Assembly (NCBI GenBank): GCA_902806595.1
Contig: CADCXC010000003.1
Location: 1,984,001 to 2,048,000, forward strand
Reading direction: 5' to 3'
DNA length: 64,000 nucleotides
Origin: Pyrenopolyporus hunteri
Taxonomy: Eukaryota > Ascomycota > Sordariomycetes > Xylariales > Hypoxylaceae
Shown: positions 1 to 11,489 of the stretch, piece after piece
Numbering within the stretch: the stretch's first letter is position 1
Layout: the number at the start of each line of letters is the position of its first letter
Notes under the pieces: generated by a model
Told to the model about the DNA's origin: nothing
What the model saw: the letters and a program-made list of their open reading frames with translations, nothing else
The model's database searches: none
Program-made: the position numbers and the translations under genes

Positions 1-3000
1 ATTAGCTTGATCTTAATAAGAGGCAGTCTTGTAGAACATGGGGGGACTGGGTGAGTCTGGAATACCATAAACTAGACGACCGCAAGGGAACAAGCACATT
101 TTATACCTAATTTTAAGTCTCTATACTTAGTGAGCTCGGGACCTACTGAATGAATTTTACCCCTGGTAGACAGATGAATTCATGGCACTAGATCCATTGA
201 TCCCGGCAGACTTCAATCCGGCGGGTAAGCCATGTTAGCACCATATGATGTTCTCGGGGATGTGGACCCGGAAATCGTAAACGTACAGCTCAGTCTACGA
301 ACAGGCCTCTCAGCAGAGAGCTAGAGGGCCATGCGCAGCTTTACAACCGTCCAGCCTCAGAATATGGTACCTAGAAACATGTTATACTCTAAGGCGGAAC
401 GACCCGCGGTGGAGGCGCTGCTTTTGCTACCCTCCCCCTGCTTTCCCCCCTCTACCCCCGGGCATCACTGTCGACATCCACGGTGCATACATGGTGATTC
501 GGTGAGACAATCTTGCATACTTTTAGAATTTGTCGAAAGGGGTTCCGCAACGCTAGGGGATCGGGGATTGACTTGGGCCGGTAGACGTGCCCAGTAGCGT
601 ATAGTGGCACAATCCGGTTGAGCATACCCATTCCTTTCCCTTGTAAACGGGCCTTGGTGACATGGGATTCATCGGTACACAGGTCCTAGCCCGTTCGTCT
701 CTTGGGATATTGATGCTAACGCACCGTATTGCACTTCCATCGATATCGGTATGATTCCAAAACTCGAAGACGCGATACGACGGATCTTCGCCCTTATTTC
801 GTTATTCTCACCAACGAAGGCTTGTCCCGGGCGACGCGAAAGCCGGATCCTGGCTAGCATGACCTGAATCTAAGACAGCTCATCTAACGGTTAATAAGCG
901 ACGTCGTTGGGGACCCGGGGACCCCCCGGGATTGGTGTATCGCTACATGTGAATTTCGACCATTCGTATGAGGCTGGTGAGCCCGCTTCCCCGAGTCCGG
1001 ATTCCGTCGTCAGCGCGTTTTAGATTCCTTTCCTATTCCCCCCCTTTTATAATGAAAGTTTGTCGAGATTTAGCCGGTTAATGAGTATACTAGGAAACTC
1101 AAACGGGCCGGTTCAAGCTGAAATTCGCCCGGGCCGTACGTAGGTGCGTGGGACCGCTTCCCGCATATCTGAAGCTTGGAGCCCACGAGGGATCTTCCAT
1201 TGCGGGGTACAGCGAACCATTCTAGGATCTTTGACGCGCATCTTTGATACCCTCCTCTGATAGGCTATCTGGCTCCCAGATTCTGCGCCGACAGCGTAAT
1301 CATCCTCCTTTCGCTCTTTATATTCCCTCATTTGACGAAATGCACCCAGTTGGACTTTAGGGTACTGGATAGGGGCATCTTAAGATATTTGAGCGTTAGC
1401 GCATTAACTCTACCTGTTAAAACCCTTTCTCTCTTTTCGTGGATATGAATGCTTACTAGTACGCCTAGGCAATGTAATGTCTGCTCTTATTAGAATCGAC
1501 TTGACGTTTTTGCGTTGGGAACGCATAGGATTGTTAATAGGAATAGGATGGCGCCTGAGAACTAAAAGTGAAAGCTAAAACGTTGGGATCAAGCTCAGGC
1601 CCGTATTAGGGGGGAAGGGGGGAACCAATGGGACTTTATTCTTTCTCAGAGGGGACTTGAGGAGGTCTCTATCTAATGAATACTTTCTCCAATCGAGGTT
1701 ATTGAGACACGGTGGCTTTGTCCAACCCCGCTGGCAGTCTTAATCTTTCCTCGGACCGAGTTGGGGTCCTCCAGTATTACAGTGTTAAGGGATTGCCTAA
1801 TGACTCGGGAGGTATTCGTTGGCGTGCGAGTTTACGCTGAGAGCCACGTGTCAGCCATGCTAATGTCGCCGTATTTCCGCTGCAAGTCATAGACGTTATT
1901 CAGGGCAGGGTATAGAGAAGCCTGACGTCCCGCCAAGGATGGGGGATGGCGTTCTCGGAAGCCAGAGATGCAGCCACTCGGGTGACTATTAAGAATGTTT
2001 AATTTATTTAAGTATGGTCATCATCTCCCGTGAAATCTCTTCGATACCGAACGATGCTATGAAGATGCTACATATTTAGAACAAGGCCAGGGATAGAGAA
2101 ATGGAGGCCTCGATGAAGCTAATCTAGAACCTTAGTTCTATATCGTAAGGTACCATACTATGCGAAGAATTTACTACTGACAGAATAATCGCCTGAGATC
2201 CTTACCGTCGCAGTGCTCCCTCCAAAATAATAGGTTTCGTCACACCAGAATTCGTCTCGGTATACGCCATACTAATGCAATGTCTCATTTCATTTCCATT
2301 CACTTGAAAACAGGATAGCTGCCACATCCGTAGCAGCTGCGTTTGGATAGGCAGATTTAGATAGTTGCGCTTTGGGCATCACGGAAAAGGTTCCCCCCCA
2401 AGAAGTTCTAGAGTATTGATAGCATCTTGTCACCCTAGGAGGTGAATCTCCTCGTCTCGACTTTTCATTTTCAATCCCTATCGCTAAGAGATTATCGACT
2501 TAGTGTTCTAAGACACGCGTATGGGTGATCTACGTCGAAAGATGCTCTATTTATTGATGCCTAACGTCGGTGGGAGTAAAGAAGTCATCTAAATTCTATG
2601 CTACGCAGCTTTCAGTGTTAGAAGCACGGGTTGACACGACAGCAATACCACGCTTACAAGGCTGAATTTATAGGCATTTCCCTCGTCGGTCGGTTCCTTT
2701 CAACTGACAATTCGCCAGAATGGGTAGATGTTGGTTTAAGCCCCCATGGAGGAAGTGCTACACTCCTTAACTAGCACAATAGATATCATTGGACGAACCC
2801 CAATCCAAGCTTACATATCCATAGCTAAGCCATCTACTTTAAGTAGTTAAATGATACTATATAGAAACGAGGCTTCAACCCGGCGTGTCTGTCCTTCTTC
2901 ACCGCTTCATTGCGCCTCAAGCCAGAAATGCACGTCGTTGAAACTTCTCCCCTAAGGTCAAATCGCAGTACACCCACTTCAAGATACTGGCCGTTTATCC

Positions 3001-3302
3001 GACCTCTCGGGGGCGGAATTGGGTATGAAGGCATGTTTTTATGTTGTAGAATGCTAATTACTCTTGATGGCGGTGAGGTTGACGATCGATGCAATGTGCC
3101 TTAGAGCCTCAGATTTTCACCCCAATATACAGCACACGGGTATAAATATAGGGGCACAATCCTCGCTAGCCGACATGGGCTATAGACACCATCGAGACCA
3201 TTTCCTTTCATCATGTCGAATTTGCATGGCCTTAGTCCGACCATTTCGCCGAATACCGCTCGGCCTCATAACGGGAGCAACAGCACCTTCAGAGCGCAAA
3301 CC
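1..3302. other. Intergenic stretch, no gene recognised
   Basis: The open frames here are all shorter than about 105 codons. None resembles a known family or shows a convincing series of splice signals. Base composition is mixed and not strongly AT-rich, so there is no obvious repeat-induced-mutation island. No telomeric repeat is present. The last few hundred bases should hold the promoter of the DUF6594 gene. I see no transposon termini. Confidence 0.5.
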
Positions 3303-4620
3303 ATGTCTTCTCAACCCCAGCATCCCTATGATCAAGAGAAAACTTACTCTAGCATGTTTGATAAAGTTTTGAATGGCAAGTAGACTCACGAAGCTCGAGT
3401 ATCCATAAAATTCTTCAACTAATATTCATTTCCTAGCCCGGAGACAGGCCGGCTTGGGGATCGACGATTTCTATACAGACGAAGACGTCCGTAAGTTAGA
3501 GCACCGGCTGATAATCATACGCGACGGGGGACAGAACTGACGGAACGAAGTAAACCACTCGCCCAATGGCTGGCCTCGGATAGCGGCGTTGCAGATGTGG
3601 TCTAAGAACAAGAATTCCTTTCGGGGATTCGAGCCCCTGACGACTCAGATTCTCACTTCCCTCATGCTGAAAATATCGTGTATCGAGAACAGGCTCGACG
3701 AGATGAACTTCACGGACGCCGAACACGATGCCAGGTCACTGAAGTCTCTCCCTTTCGACCGCGAGCGATTCATAGCAAATTGCGAACGAGGGGTTGGGCA
3801 TTTGCCCGTACAATGCTCTGAATCGGTCGCGAGCGAGCTCGACTGGAAGACGCGGAGGGACAACCTTCATATCACTTGTAGGATCCTGGAATCGGAATAT
3901 TGTAGGCCCTTTAAACATCAAAATGTAGTAGGAATAGGGGACGGGCAGGCTAACGGGAGACGTCTCTAGTCGAGCTACTACTAAAGCAGAACAAGATCAA
4001 GAAACTCCCCCGCATATCGCGGCTCGCACACGAGGCACATTTTTACGAAGCGAAACGTACGGAAGGCCTCGATAACGAAGCGTGCGCTTTCATGAGGAAT
4101 ATCGACGACTTCATCAGTACCGAGCCGGACTACGTCTTCCGGCGATTCGAGTCGCTCCTCTACTCCATGAATTTATGTTCGTTTACGGTACGCTCGATCT
4201 ATTTGGACGTTTATCTATGCCCTCGCCCTTTTAATTAGTCTTGCAGGCCCACTTCACTAACGTCCCTAAAAGATGCCCCTGAAATACCTCTGCTGCCTCT
4301 TCAGTCGCAGAGCCGACCCTTCCAACAGGCGCGTGGCCTACAGCATGCGGTCTATCGGGGTACTTTTCAAAGCGGTGCTCCTATTGTCCGGGCTCTCGCT
4401 GTTGATTCCGCCGGTGTCGATCTTATATCTGGTGGAGGGTTGGCCGCGAGCCGCGTATCTCGGCGTCGTGGTGGGCAGTTCCGTCATCTTCGCCCTTGTC
4501 ATGGTATTGTTCGAGGCTAGCACGGAGCGGCTACTCATTGGTCTCACTGCTTATTATGCTGTGCTCGTTGCTTTCCTCTCCAACCTGCCCGGTGTGCCTG
4601 GCCGCGATGCGATGGCGTAG
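3303..4620 (+). CDS. DUF6594-type fungal membrane protein (five-exon model)
   Basis: Function is unknown; this is a fungus-specific membrane family. The model has exons 3303-3375, 3437-3490, 3584-3877, 3970-4187 and 4273-4620 and gives 328 residues. The early part carries the family pattern of an FRGFEPL block followed by a helix ending in IENRLDEM, like the usual 'FrrF..Ln...L...Q..L..LE' segment. A second helical block follows, then three hydrophobic segments in the last exon (IGVLFKAVLLLSGLSLL, AAYLGVVVGSSVIFALV and LLIGLTAYYAVLVAFL). This N-terminal helix plus three-helix tail is typical of DUF6594. Branch sites (CTAAC or similar) precede the acceptors at 3436, 3969 and 4272. Exon 1 reads in phase only with a GC donor (GCAAGT at 3376). 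Family call is fairly sure; exons 1 and 2 less so. Confidence 0.72.
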
Positions 4621-4972
4621 GATGAAACGAAGCGAACATAGTCGAATAAGAAGCGAGGTTGAAAAGGGGGCGGCGGAAAAGAGAATGAAATCAAACAAAA
4701 ATAGGGGCTGATAGAGCCTGGCCGTTATTCGTGGTATCAGTCCTAAGATTTAGAGTCACATAGCTTTGGAGACGGCGTTGAAGTATAAAAGCACGCTTGT
4801 CGCCGCTACAGAATAGGTAGATAATTTCGTAATTTTCTTCTTCTCAATTTCAGTTGTAGTTAAATTAGAACTGTCTATACTCTTGTTGTAAATCCAGGTC
4901 TGTTTAGATCTATATATACAAGTCTACTACTTACGAGCAACGTATCTTATACGAAAGTCCGTCAATATGCGT
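4621..4972. other. Convergent 3' spacer
   Basis: This 352-base spacer separates the stop codons of the DUF6594 gene and the MFS transporter gene, which run toward each other. It is AT-rich, as expected for two 3' untranslated regions. No other feature was seen. Confidence 0.5.
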
Positions 4973-6925
4973 CTAGTCCCCCTCACTACGAGCTAGATTC
5001 GAATGTAGCTTGTGCTGCTTCATCAAAGACACGCTCACTAATGCGAGAACTACCAAACCCAGCATTGTGAGCCACACGCTCTTAAAGGCTTCCATGTATG
5101 AAGCGATGACGCCGTCGTACCAACCCTTGGGGAGATGGTTTAGCTCGTCTAAATCATCCCTAATTTTCCCAATCTCTTCCGCAGCTCCGGGCAGGTCACC
5201 GAATCGCTCCCATAGGTGAGTCTTAAGCACGTTTTGATAGATAGCTGATGCTATCGTAACTCCGACTGTTCCACCAACAGACCGGAATGCATAAGTAGCG
5301 GACGTGACGACGGCTTGGTGAGTATGGTCTACCGCTGCTAGACAAGCTAGGAGGGTGATAGTAAGCATGCCGCCTTGGCCAGCACCGAGAAGTAGGAATG
5401 CAATCATCAAGTGCCAATCCGGGGAAACCTCGTTCAGGGTCGTGAGTATAGCGACGGAGACAACCTGAAGTAATACAGCAAATATACCAAGAGCCAACTA
5501 TTATAGAGTTAGCCCCTTGTGATAAACCGAAATTTTTGCTTACTATAGTTATCCTAATACAGAAAAGGGGTAAGGGATAGATTAGATAGTTCGAAGCTTA
5601 GCGCTCAGATGCGCCTCGAAAGGGGTAGGGTATAGAGGCCGAATTTGGCAGGTAGAAGAACTTACTGCCACACAGTTAGTATATCTGGGGTAAAATAGAA
5701 CAATAGGCCGGAGCGGGATTGAAAAACTAAATTGCATTCGAAGTCTTGAAAAGAGATTCTCTCACATACCGTATCGCCCAGTTTTCTTCATAATGAATCC
5801 GCTTCCAATCGAGCAAACCGAGATTCCGATGGGGGCAAATAAGATCACCAGCCCAGAATCTGTTGGGGTCCTCCCACGCGACTGCATATAGAGAGGGGCG
5901 TAGAAGAGAGCCATCATGTTCACCATGGTGCAAAGTAAATTTGTTATACAGGCGGTGAAGACTGTTCGATCCAAGAGAAGCCGGACCGGAATTATGGGCT
6001 GCTTAGCACGGGCTTCCCAGATAATGAAAGCGATGAACGCCACGAACGAAAGCGGCAATGTAGTCAGGGGTAAAGGGTGAACCCATGGTACCAGATTGCC
6101 ACCGGCGTTCAAACCGAGTAACAGCAATACAAGGAATAGGATGAGCGAGAATACTCCCGTGAAGTCGATCCGAGCTAAATACGACTTTTCCGATACTTTG
6201 GGTGGTATTCGGACAAGATAGGCGACGAGACAAGCGGAAATCAGGACTAGAGGGACCTGGAGCAAGAAAGCTAGGCGCCAGCCCCAAGCCGAGTTGTCGT
6301 TAACTAGACCGCCAAAGATCCCGCCTAGCATCGCCCCAGCTCCATAGCATATATTCCCGATCCCTTGAATGACACCTCGATTCCTCAGCGGGACGAGGTC
6401 GGTACAGACGAAAGTTGATATGGACATGAGCCCACCGCCTCCAATGCCAGCGACAACTCGCCCGAAAATCATTACGCCCTGGTCTTGTGAGAGGCCACAA
6501 ATGAGGTTGCCAGCAGCAAAGACGACGTTGCTAAACACGAGACCAGGGCCTCGCCCAAAGATATCTGTCAATCTACCGGAGATGGGCTGACAGGCGGCGT
6601 TAGAAATGAAGTAAGCGGTTGCGAGCCATGACAAGAGACTCAAGGATTGGAATTCGCTAGAGATGGGCGCCGATAGGGTGGCAATGATGGTGGAATCGAT
6701 AGCGCCGAGGAACACGCCCATCCAACAAGAAGATAGGATGAGCCACAGCTTGTAGCCTTTCATCTCTTCCACAATGATAATCTGTTCGTCGTCATTGTTT
6801 GCTACAGAAGGCTCTTCGGTCGAGAGGACGACCCCATTCTGGTTACTTAGTAACGGAGTCCTTTCGTGATTCTCGGCGGAGGAGTTCCCGTTCGCCGGAA
6901 CATCCCGAGCATCGTCGCGCGCCAT
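4973..6925 (-). CDS. MFS transporter of the Fnx1/Vba type (multidrug or vacuolar basic amino acid), with micro-exons
   Basis: A major facilitator with 14 predicted helices, like fission yeast Fnx1 and yeast Vba vacuolar basic amino acid permeases. The model has exons 6925-5770, 5684-5666, 5553-5544 and 5497-4973 and gives 569 residues. Visible motifs are LGAIDSTIIA (near 73-82), the loop signature GRLTDIFGR (117-125) and GIGGGGLMSISTF. The hydrophilic N-terminus carries ERTPLL (21-26), an acidic dileucine sorting signal that fits a vacuolar location. The 19-base and 10-base exons are needed to restore phase. They supply the residues between TGRY and LALGIFAV, giving the spacing expected in this family. 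The open frame continues upstream to a GTG at 6946, but the first ATG is at 6925. Substrate cannot be told from sequence. Confidence 0.85.
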
Positions 6926-8982
6926 ACCAGCAATTCTCGCTCTCACCTACCCGAGAGGATTGATTTGAATTAAGGTCGTCGTCTTTGATCCTTTGTCATG
7001 GGTGGAGGGTTATTTGAATGAAAGGTACTTAATTATTAATGGAAGATGATGAGGGTTGAAGGAAGAGAAGACGGTGAGATGTTTACTTAAGCCGGGATAC
7101 ATTATATGAAAATGGCGAAAACCGAGAATTATATTTTGAGTTACGCCCCTGCCGAAGTTAGCTTTAGCGGCGTTGGCTCTAGCGGTGATTTGACGCTAAA
7201 TCGCGGGGACCCGATTCTTGGCATGTAGGTAATAGGCGATAATACATCAACTATGCGCTTTCCCGGCATACGATATGCGCCTTTCCATCCCCGGAAAGCC
7301 GCGAACATCGATACATCGAAGCCGTAAAGCCAATGAAACGGCGGCGATAACATGTTTCGCTGCAGATTTTTGAGTTATTGGGAAATGAATGCCAATATTG
7401 GGGTCGGGAGACCCTGCGGGATTTAACGAAAACTACCTGGATTCAGGAAATTGAGTTACGGAATTCATGATTACATCACACCTGTATCCTCCTAAACCAC
7501 CGTCGGGTTTTGAGAGACGGGTTACGGCGCCTACTCGCCGGTGGTCGTCTGTAGTCGTCGGCTTCGAGGCCGCAAGCGGCTCTTGGGTATGCCCCGCGGT
7601 CTGGAAGAGATGCTGGGCTTAACAAACGAACCAATATACTAGGTATGCACCATCGATAGATGTGTGGTGTGTTATAAGTGGTGGGAGATAGTAGTAGGCT
7701 TCACTGAGAGATAACAGATAGAATAGGGAGGAATGTTCGATCGGATAAGTTTGATAGCTTAGATAGGTACTTTAGCGGAGATTACGACCTCCAATGAGCG
7801 CTGCATCTAAAGTAGTGAAACAGGCACGCCGTGACTACAACGTAGAATATTGTAGACAAACATGTTCGAGTAGGGAGTGAGACAAACCGACGGATACAAA
7901 ATCATCCGGTTCTTGGGAACGAATTAAGGAGTGCATAGGTACCTAGGTAGGCACCTAATTCATTATAACATAATGCCTAGCTAGGTCTTGCGGTTGCTGC
8001 GGAATAAATAAATGAAAGTTTATGATATCTCGTCACCCGTTTCTCTCCGGGTTGGCCAGGTTTGTGACGCCAGCCACAGTGTTTCTGCGGCATTGTTGAA
8101 GATTGGTCGGTTTTGAGCGCTCCGTCTCCGAGACCACGCGGTGGAAAAAAAAGTAGTTTTGGTCTTAGTGTGGACCTACGATATAGTGGAGAATAGTGGC
8201 TCAGCGCTGATTCTTAAGTGGCGCCCACAGGCTGTGTTTGCGTCGGCTACCAGTCAAGCCTTGACCATTAACAACGGAAAGTCGCTGTCCCGCTGTGGCT
8301 GAGCTTAAAATAGAACCTTCCCTGGCAACCCTCCCTACTCCATTACACGCAATCGCTACCCATCAGCGAGGTCATTTGATGTCAGCTAGGGCCGTTTAGT
8401 ACATGTATTGTACACAGCAGCAGCCAGGCATAAACAACATTAGTGTATCATAGCATAATACTTACCTTAGTCAAACTCGGCCGCTGGAATAGTTTTGACG
8501 ATACATCTCTTAACCGCACCTAGTTTTCTTCCATGTTATTGTTGTTATTGTTCTTTCTGAATCAAACCTCGAACAAGCCTGTTTAAAACAAGGCGAACAG
8601 GTACCTAACTCTACCGTCGGGACAACCCAAGACCCGGCACCTGGGCAACCTTAACGATCCTGGACACATTGGATTCGAGTCGAACCCCCCAAACCCTGTC
8701 ATTCTTGCGTTTCAACCATCGTCATCAGCCGCAAAGCCCGCCCTGGAACACGACGCAGCCTAGTTGGCTGTTTCTGTCCGTAAGCTTCCCATCGCACTGC
8801 TTTTTTCTAAAAACAAACAAGAAAGAGAAGGGAAGGAAAATTAAGAGAAAATTTTTAAAATTCTTCTAGATGTTTGGCAACCTGGCAACCCGCCAACCTT
8901 GACCCTGACTCTGACTTTGACTTCTCGCTCGAATATCGCATTAACCTTTTGGCCCTGCCAGACTTCAGCCTAGCCCTGCAAA
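6926..8982. other. Divergent intergenic region between MFS and MARVEL-like genes
   Basis: This 2-kb region lies between two divergently transcribed genes, so it should hold both promoters. It contains CCTAGG/GGTACC palindromes around 7938-7955, a GC-rich patch at 7500-7610 and an A-rich run near 8810-8860. The short open frames are without family resemblance. Confidence 0.45.
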
Positions 8983-10051
8983 ATGGCATTATTCGAAAAG
9001 TTAGACGTCAACCCCGACAAGGTGCCCAACACCAAGCTCGGCCTCCACATCTTCCAAGTCGTCCTGGGCGTCGTAATATTTATCCTCGAGATCATCGTAT
9101 TCCGAGCCGAGGGCTCAGCGATTAACGGTAATAATGGCTGGCCATTCGGTCTGGTACGTAAATCATTCACTCATCTGTCTCCGTTTCCAATGATCGAATG
9201 TAGAAGAGTAAACACGGTCGCTTACAAGACACCTCGCAACAGTGCTTCTTATCCATCCCGGCCTGGATCTACCTAGCCATGGCGCCCCGATTCGAGCGAA
9301 CCCGGAGAGCTGCCCAACCGCACGTGATGGTCGTTACCGACACCGTCTTCGCCATCTTCTGGTTGTCGGCCTTCGCCAGCCAGGCCGCCTACAACACGGC
9401 CAACTCGTGCGGACAAGCGTGTAACGTCAGCAAAGCGATCGTCGGCGTCGCCTTCTTCGAACTGTAGGCAAAAAGACCAACCCACCAGCTAGCAAAGCGG
9501 TTTTTTCGTTGAATACCTAAATATCCGGACGGGCACTAACAGTTTCTGGCGAACCATACAGATTAGCGTGGGTAGCGACGACGGCGGTGAGCGTGTACAC
9601 GCTGCGGTACTACCAGCGAACGGACAGCCTGCCGGGGTACGAGAACATCGGGAAGAGCCAGAACATCGACCCGGACAAGGCGGCGTTCTCGATGGCGCCG
9701 CACGACGAGGAAGCCTACGCGCCGGTGCAGATGGACGACCACCAGGACGACGACAGCGACGGCCGGCGGCACGACGCCAGCGCCCCCTACGACCCGGACT
9801 CGTTCGGCGGCCGCTTCGACAGCGACACCGCGTACCGCCCCCACAGCACCTCCCCGGCGCCCCTCGAGAACCCCTTCGACAGCGCCTACCGCACCCACAG
9901 CCACTCCCCCGCCCACAGCGACCCCTACGGCGACCCCTACGGCTCCCAGTCCTCCCGGCCCCATCTATACGCGCCCCCCGCCGCGGAGGACTACGACGAC
10001 GACAGGCCGGTGCAGTTCCCGAGCGCGAACTACGACCGCACGTTGCATTAG
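8983..10051 (+). CDS. MARVEL-like four-helix membrane protein with hydrophilic tail
   Basis: The three-exon model has exons 8983-9153, 9243-9463 and 9562-10051 and gives 293 residues. The acceptor at 9561 has a CTAAC branch site about 20 bases upstream. Four hydrophobic segments fit a MARVEL-type bundle: LGLHIFQVVLGVVIFILEII, CFLSIPAWIYLAMAP, VMVVTDTVFAIFWLSAFASQ and the helix spanning the last junction (AIVGVAFFELLAWVATTAVS). The third segment carries the conserved acidic residue seen in fungal MARVEL proteins. The roughly 130-residue cytosolic tail is rich in Asp, Ser, Pro and Tyr (for example DPYGDPYGS) and looks disordered. Such proteins are usually placed in plasma membrane or eisosome-like domains, but no function is shown here. 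Exon 3 is markedly richer in G+C than its surroundings. Confidence 0.82.
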
Positions 10052-10676
10052 GCGTAAGGTCGTTCCGTCTATCTGTCTGGCTGTCTATTGGGGGCGCGAA
10101 CGGTTTCCTGTTTGCCCCCGAACGCCGTTTGGGGGTTTGCGGCTCGTGGAACGATTATTGGGGGGGAGTTTCGAACCTAGGTGCTTACCTTATCTTACCT
10201 TACCTTACCTGGTACATAGGATAGGATGCGAGTTGTCGTTGGGACAGGTTGGCGGGACCAGTATTTTACAAAAAGAGTAGCTTCATGACGGTGATCGGTG
10301 TTCCGGATGCCTATGTTCATTAAATGGTACTTTGAGATACCAGGATTAGTGGTGTCTGTCATTGTTGCGATTGTGTTTTTTGCGTTTTTGTGTTTTTGTA
10401 TTCCGGTAGCGCGGGATATACCTGGCATGGAATCTTGCTGAATACATTTTTTTTGGTTTTACATCTCGTATCTTTACCTAGGAATGCAGTCCGTTTCTCC
10501 GGACGACGGCACGATCTCCTTTTGTGTTCAAGGGATAGTGAAATCAGGTCATGATGCTTTTCGGGGAAGTATATACCGGGTACTAGCCCGTTGGGCCAGT
10601 CAAAATACTAAGATCCATAACGCCTTGCAATGCAGCCATGTAAAAGCCCACCAAGATCAGAGCCCCTTAACCCCTT
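10052..10676. other. Convergent 3' spacer
   Basis: This 625-base spacer lies between the stop codons of the MARVEL-like gene and NOP16. It contains a short CTTAC tandem run (ACCTTATCTTACCTTACC, about 10190-10210) and T-rich stretches near 10375-10395 and 10447. No gene was recognised. Confidence 0.5.
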
Positions 10677-11489
10677 TTAAGCCGAGGTGCCTTTCCACTT
10701 CCTTATTCTCCTCGCGATATCCGCCTCCGTCTGCTGCATGGGATTCAGCTTGCGATCTCTCGCCATGGCCTTCGTATCATCGCCGTATTTATCCACGAGC
10801 CTCTGCAACCACTCGATCTCTCTCGTGCTCTGAGACCGCGGTTTCTTGACCGTAGGCCGGTTCGCCTCAGTCTCAAGTTGCGCTACGATTCCCGTGTTCT
10901 GGGCCGCCTTGTCCGCCTCGTTCTCCTCGATACCACCCCATTCTTCGGCCGCCTCCTCGTCCTCGTCTTCCTCTTCCTCTTCGTCCGAATCCAGCTCGTT
11001 GAGCGGGTCGTTCAGCGGGTTGTCCCTCTTCCGCTTCGACCCGTCGATCACGCGCACGATCCGGCCGTTCTCGTCCCGCTCGACGCGCACCTCGCTGACG
11101 ACGGCGGTGGACGGCCCCCCGATAGCGAAGGGGTCCACGGGCTTCGTGGGCCGGCCCTGCGTCTTCCGCGACGCGGCGTTGGGCTCGACGCCACCGGTCG
11201 GCGCTTTCAGGCGGGAGACGAGGCCGAGGCGACGGTAGTTCTGTGTCGTGGTCTCGTTCTTGTTCCTGTTTTGCGATTTCGAGTTAGTGTTTAATGGTCT
11301 TGCCGATTGTCCGGGATGTGGCTAGAAATTGGTGGTAGGCGAGCCATAGAGGAGAGCGGCTTACCAGTTCCTCGCTACGATGTCGTTCCCTAGCGGGTTT
11401 AACAGGCGCTTCGATCTCAGCGTCGAGGACGGCTGACGGATAGCTGGACGAGAAGAGCGCCTCTTGCGCTTTTGAAGGTCTCGACCCAT
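10677..11489 (-). CDS. nop16: Nucleolar protein 16 (60S ribosome biogenesis factor)
   Basis: Nop16 is a nucleolar factor of late nucleolar pre-60S particles. The two-exon model has exons 11489-11365 and 11265-10677, with a 99-base intron carrying a CTAAC branch site, and gives 237 residues. The N-terminus begins MGRDLQKRKRRSSRP, the basic start typical of the family. The split codon rebuilds a Trp in the conserved block VARNWNKNETTTQNYRRLG, followed by LVSRLKAPTGG. The centre has a long Glu/Asp run, and the C-terminus contains EIEWLQRLVDKYGDD and the final basic helix ARRIRKWKG, a Nop16 hallmark. Length is normal for filamentous fungi. The neighbouring MARVEL-like gene converges on it; no functional link is evident. 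Confidence 0.93.

Noticed and set aside
3625..3660. tRNA box-B-like text (GGGATTCGAGCCCC) on the plus strand
   Set aside because: It lies inside the DUF6594 exon coding FRGFEPL and has no box A or acceptor stem at the right distance.
9563..10224. Long alternative frames on both strands in the MARVEL-like third exon
   Set aside because: They result from very high G+C at third codon positions; only the frame joined through the splice sites continues the fourth membrane helix.
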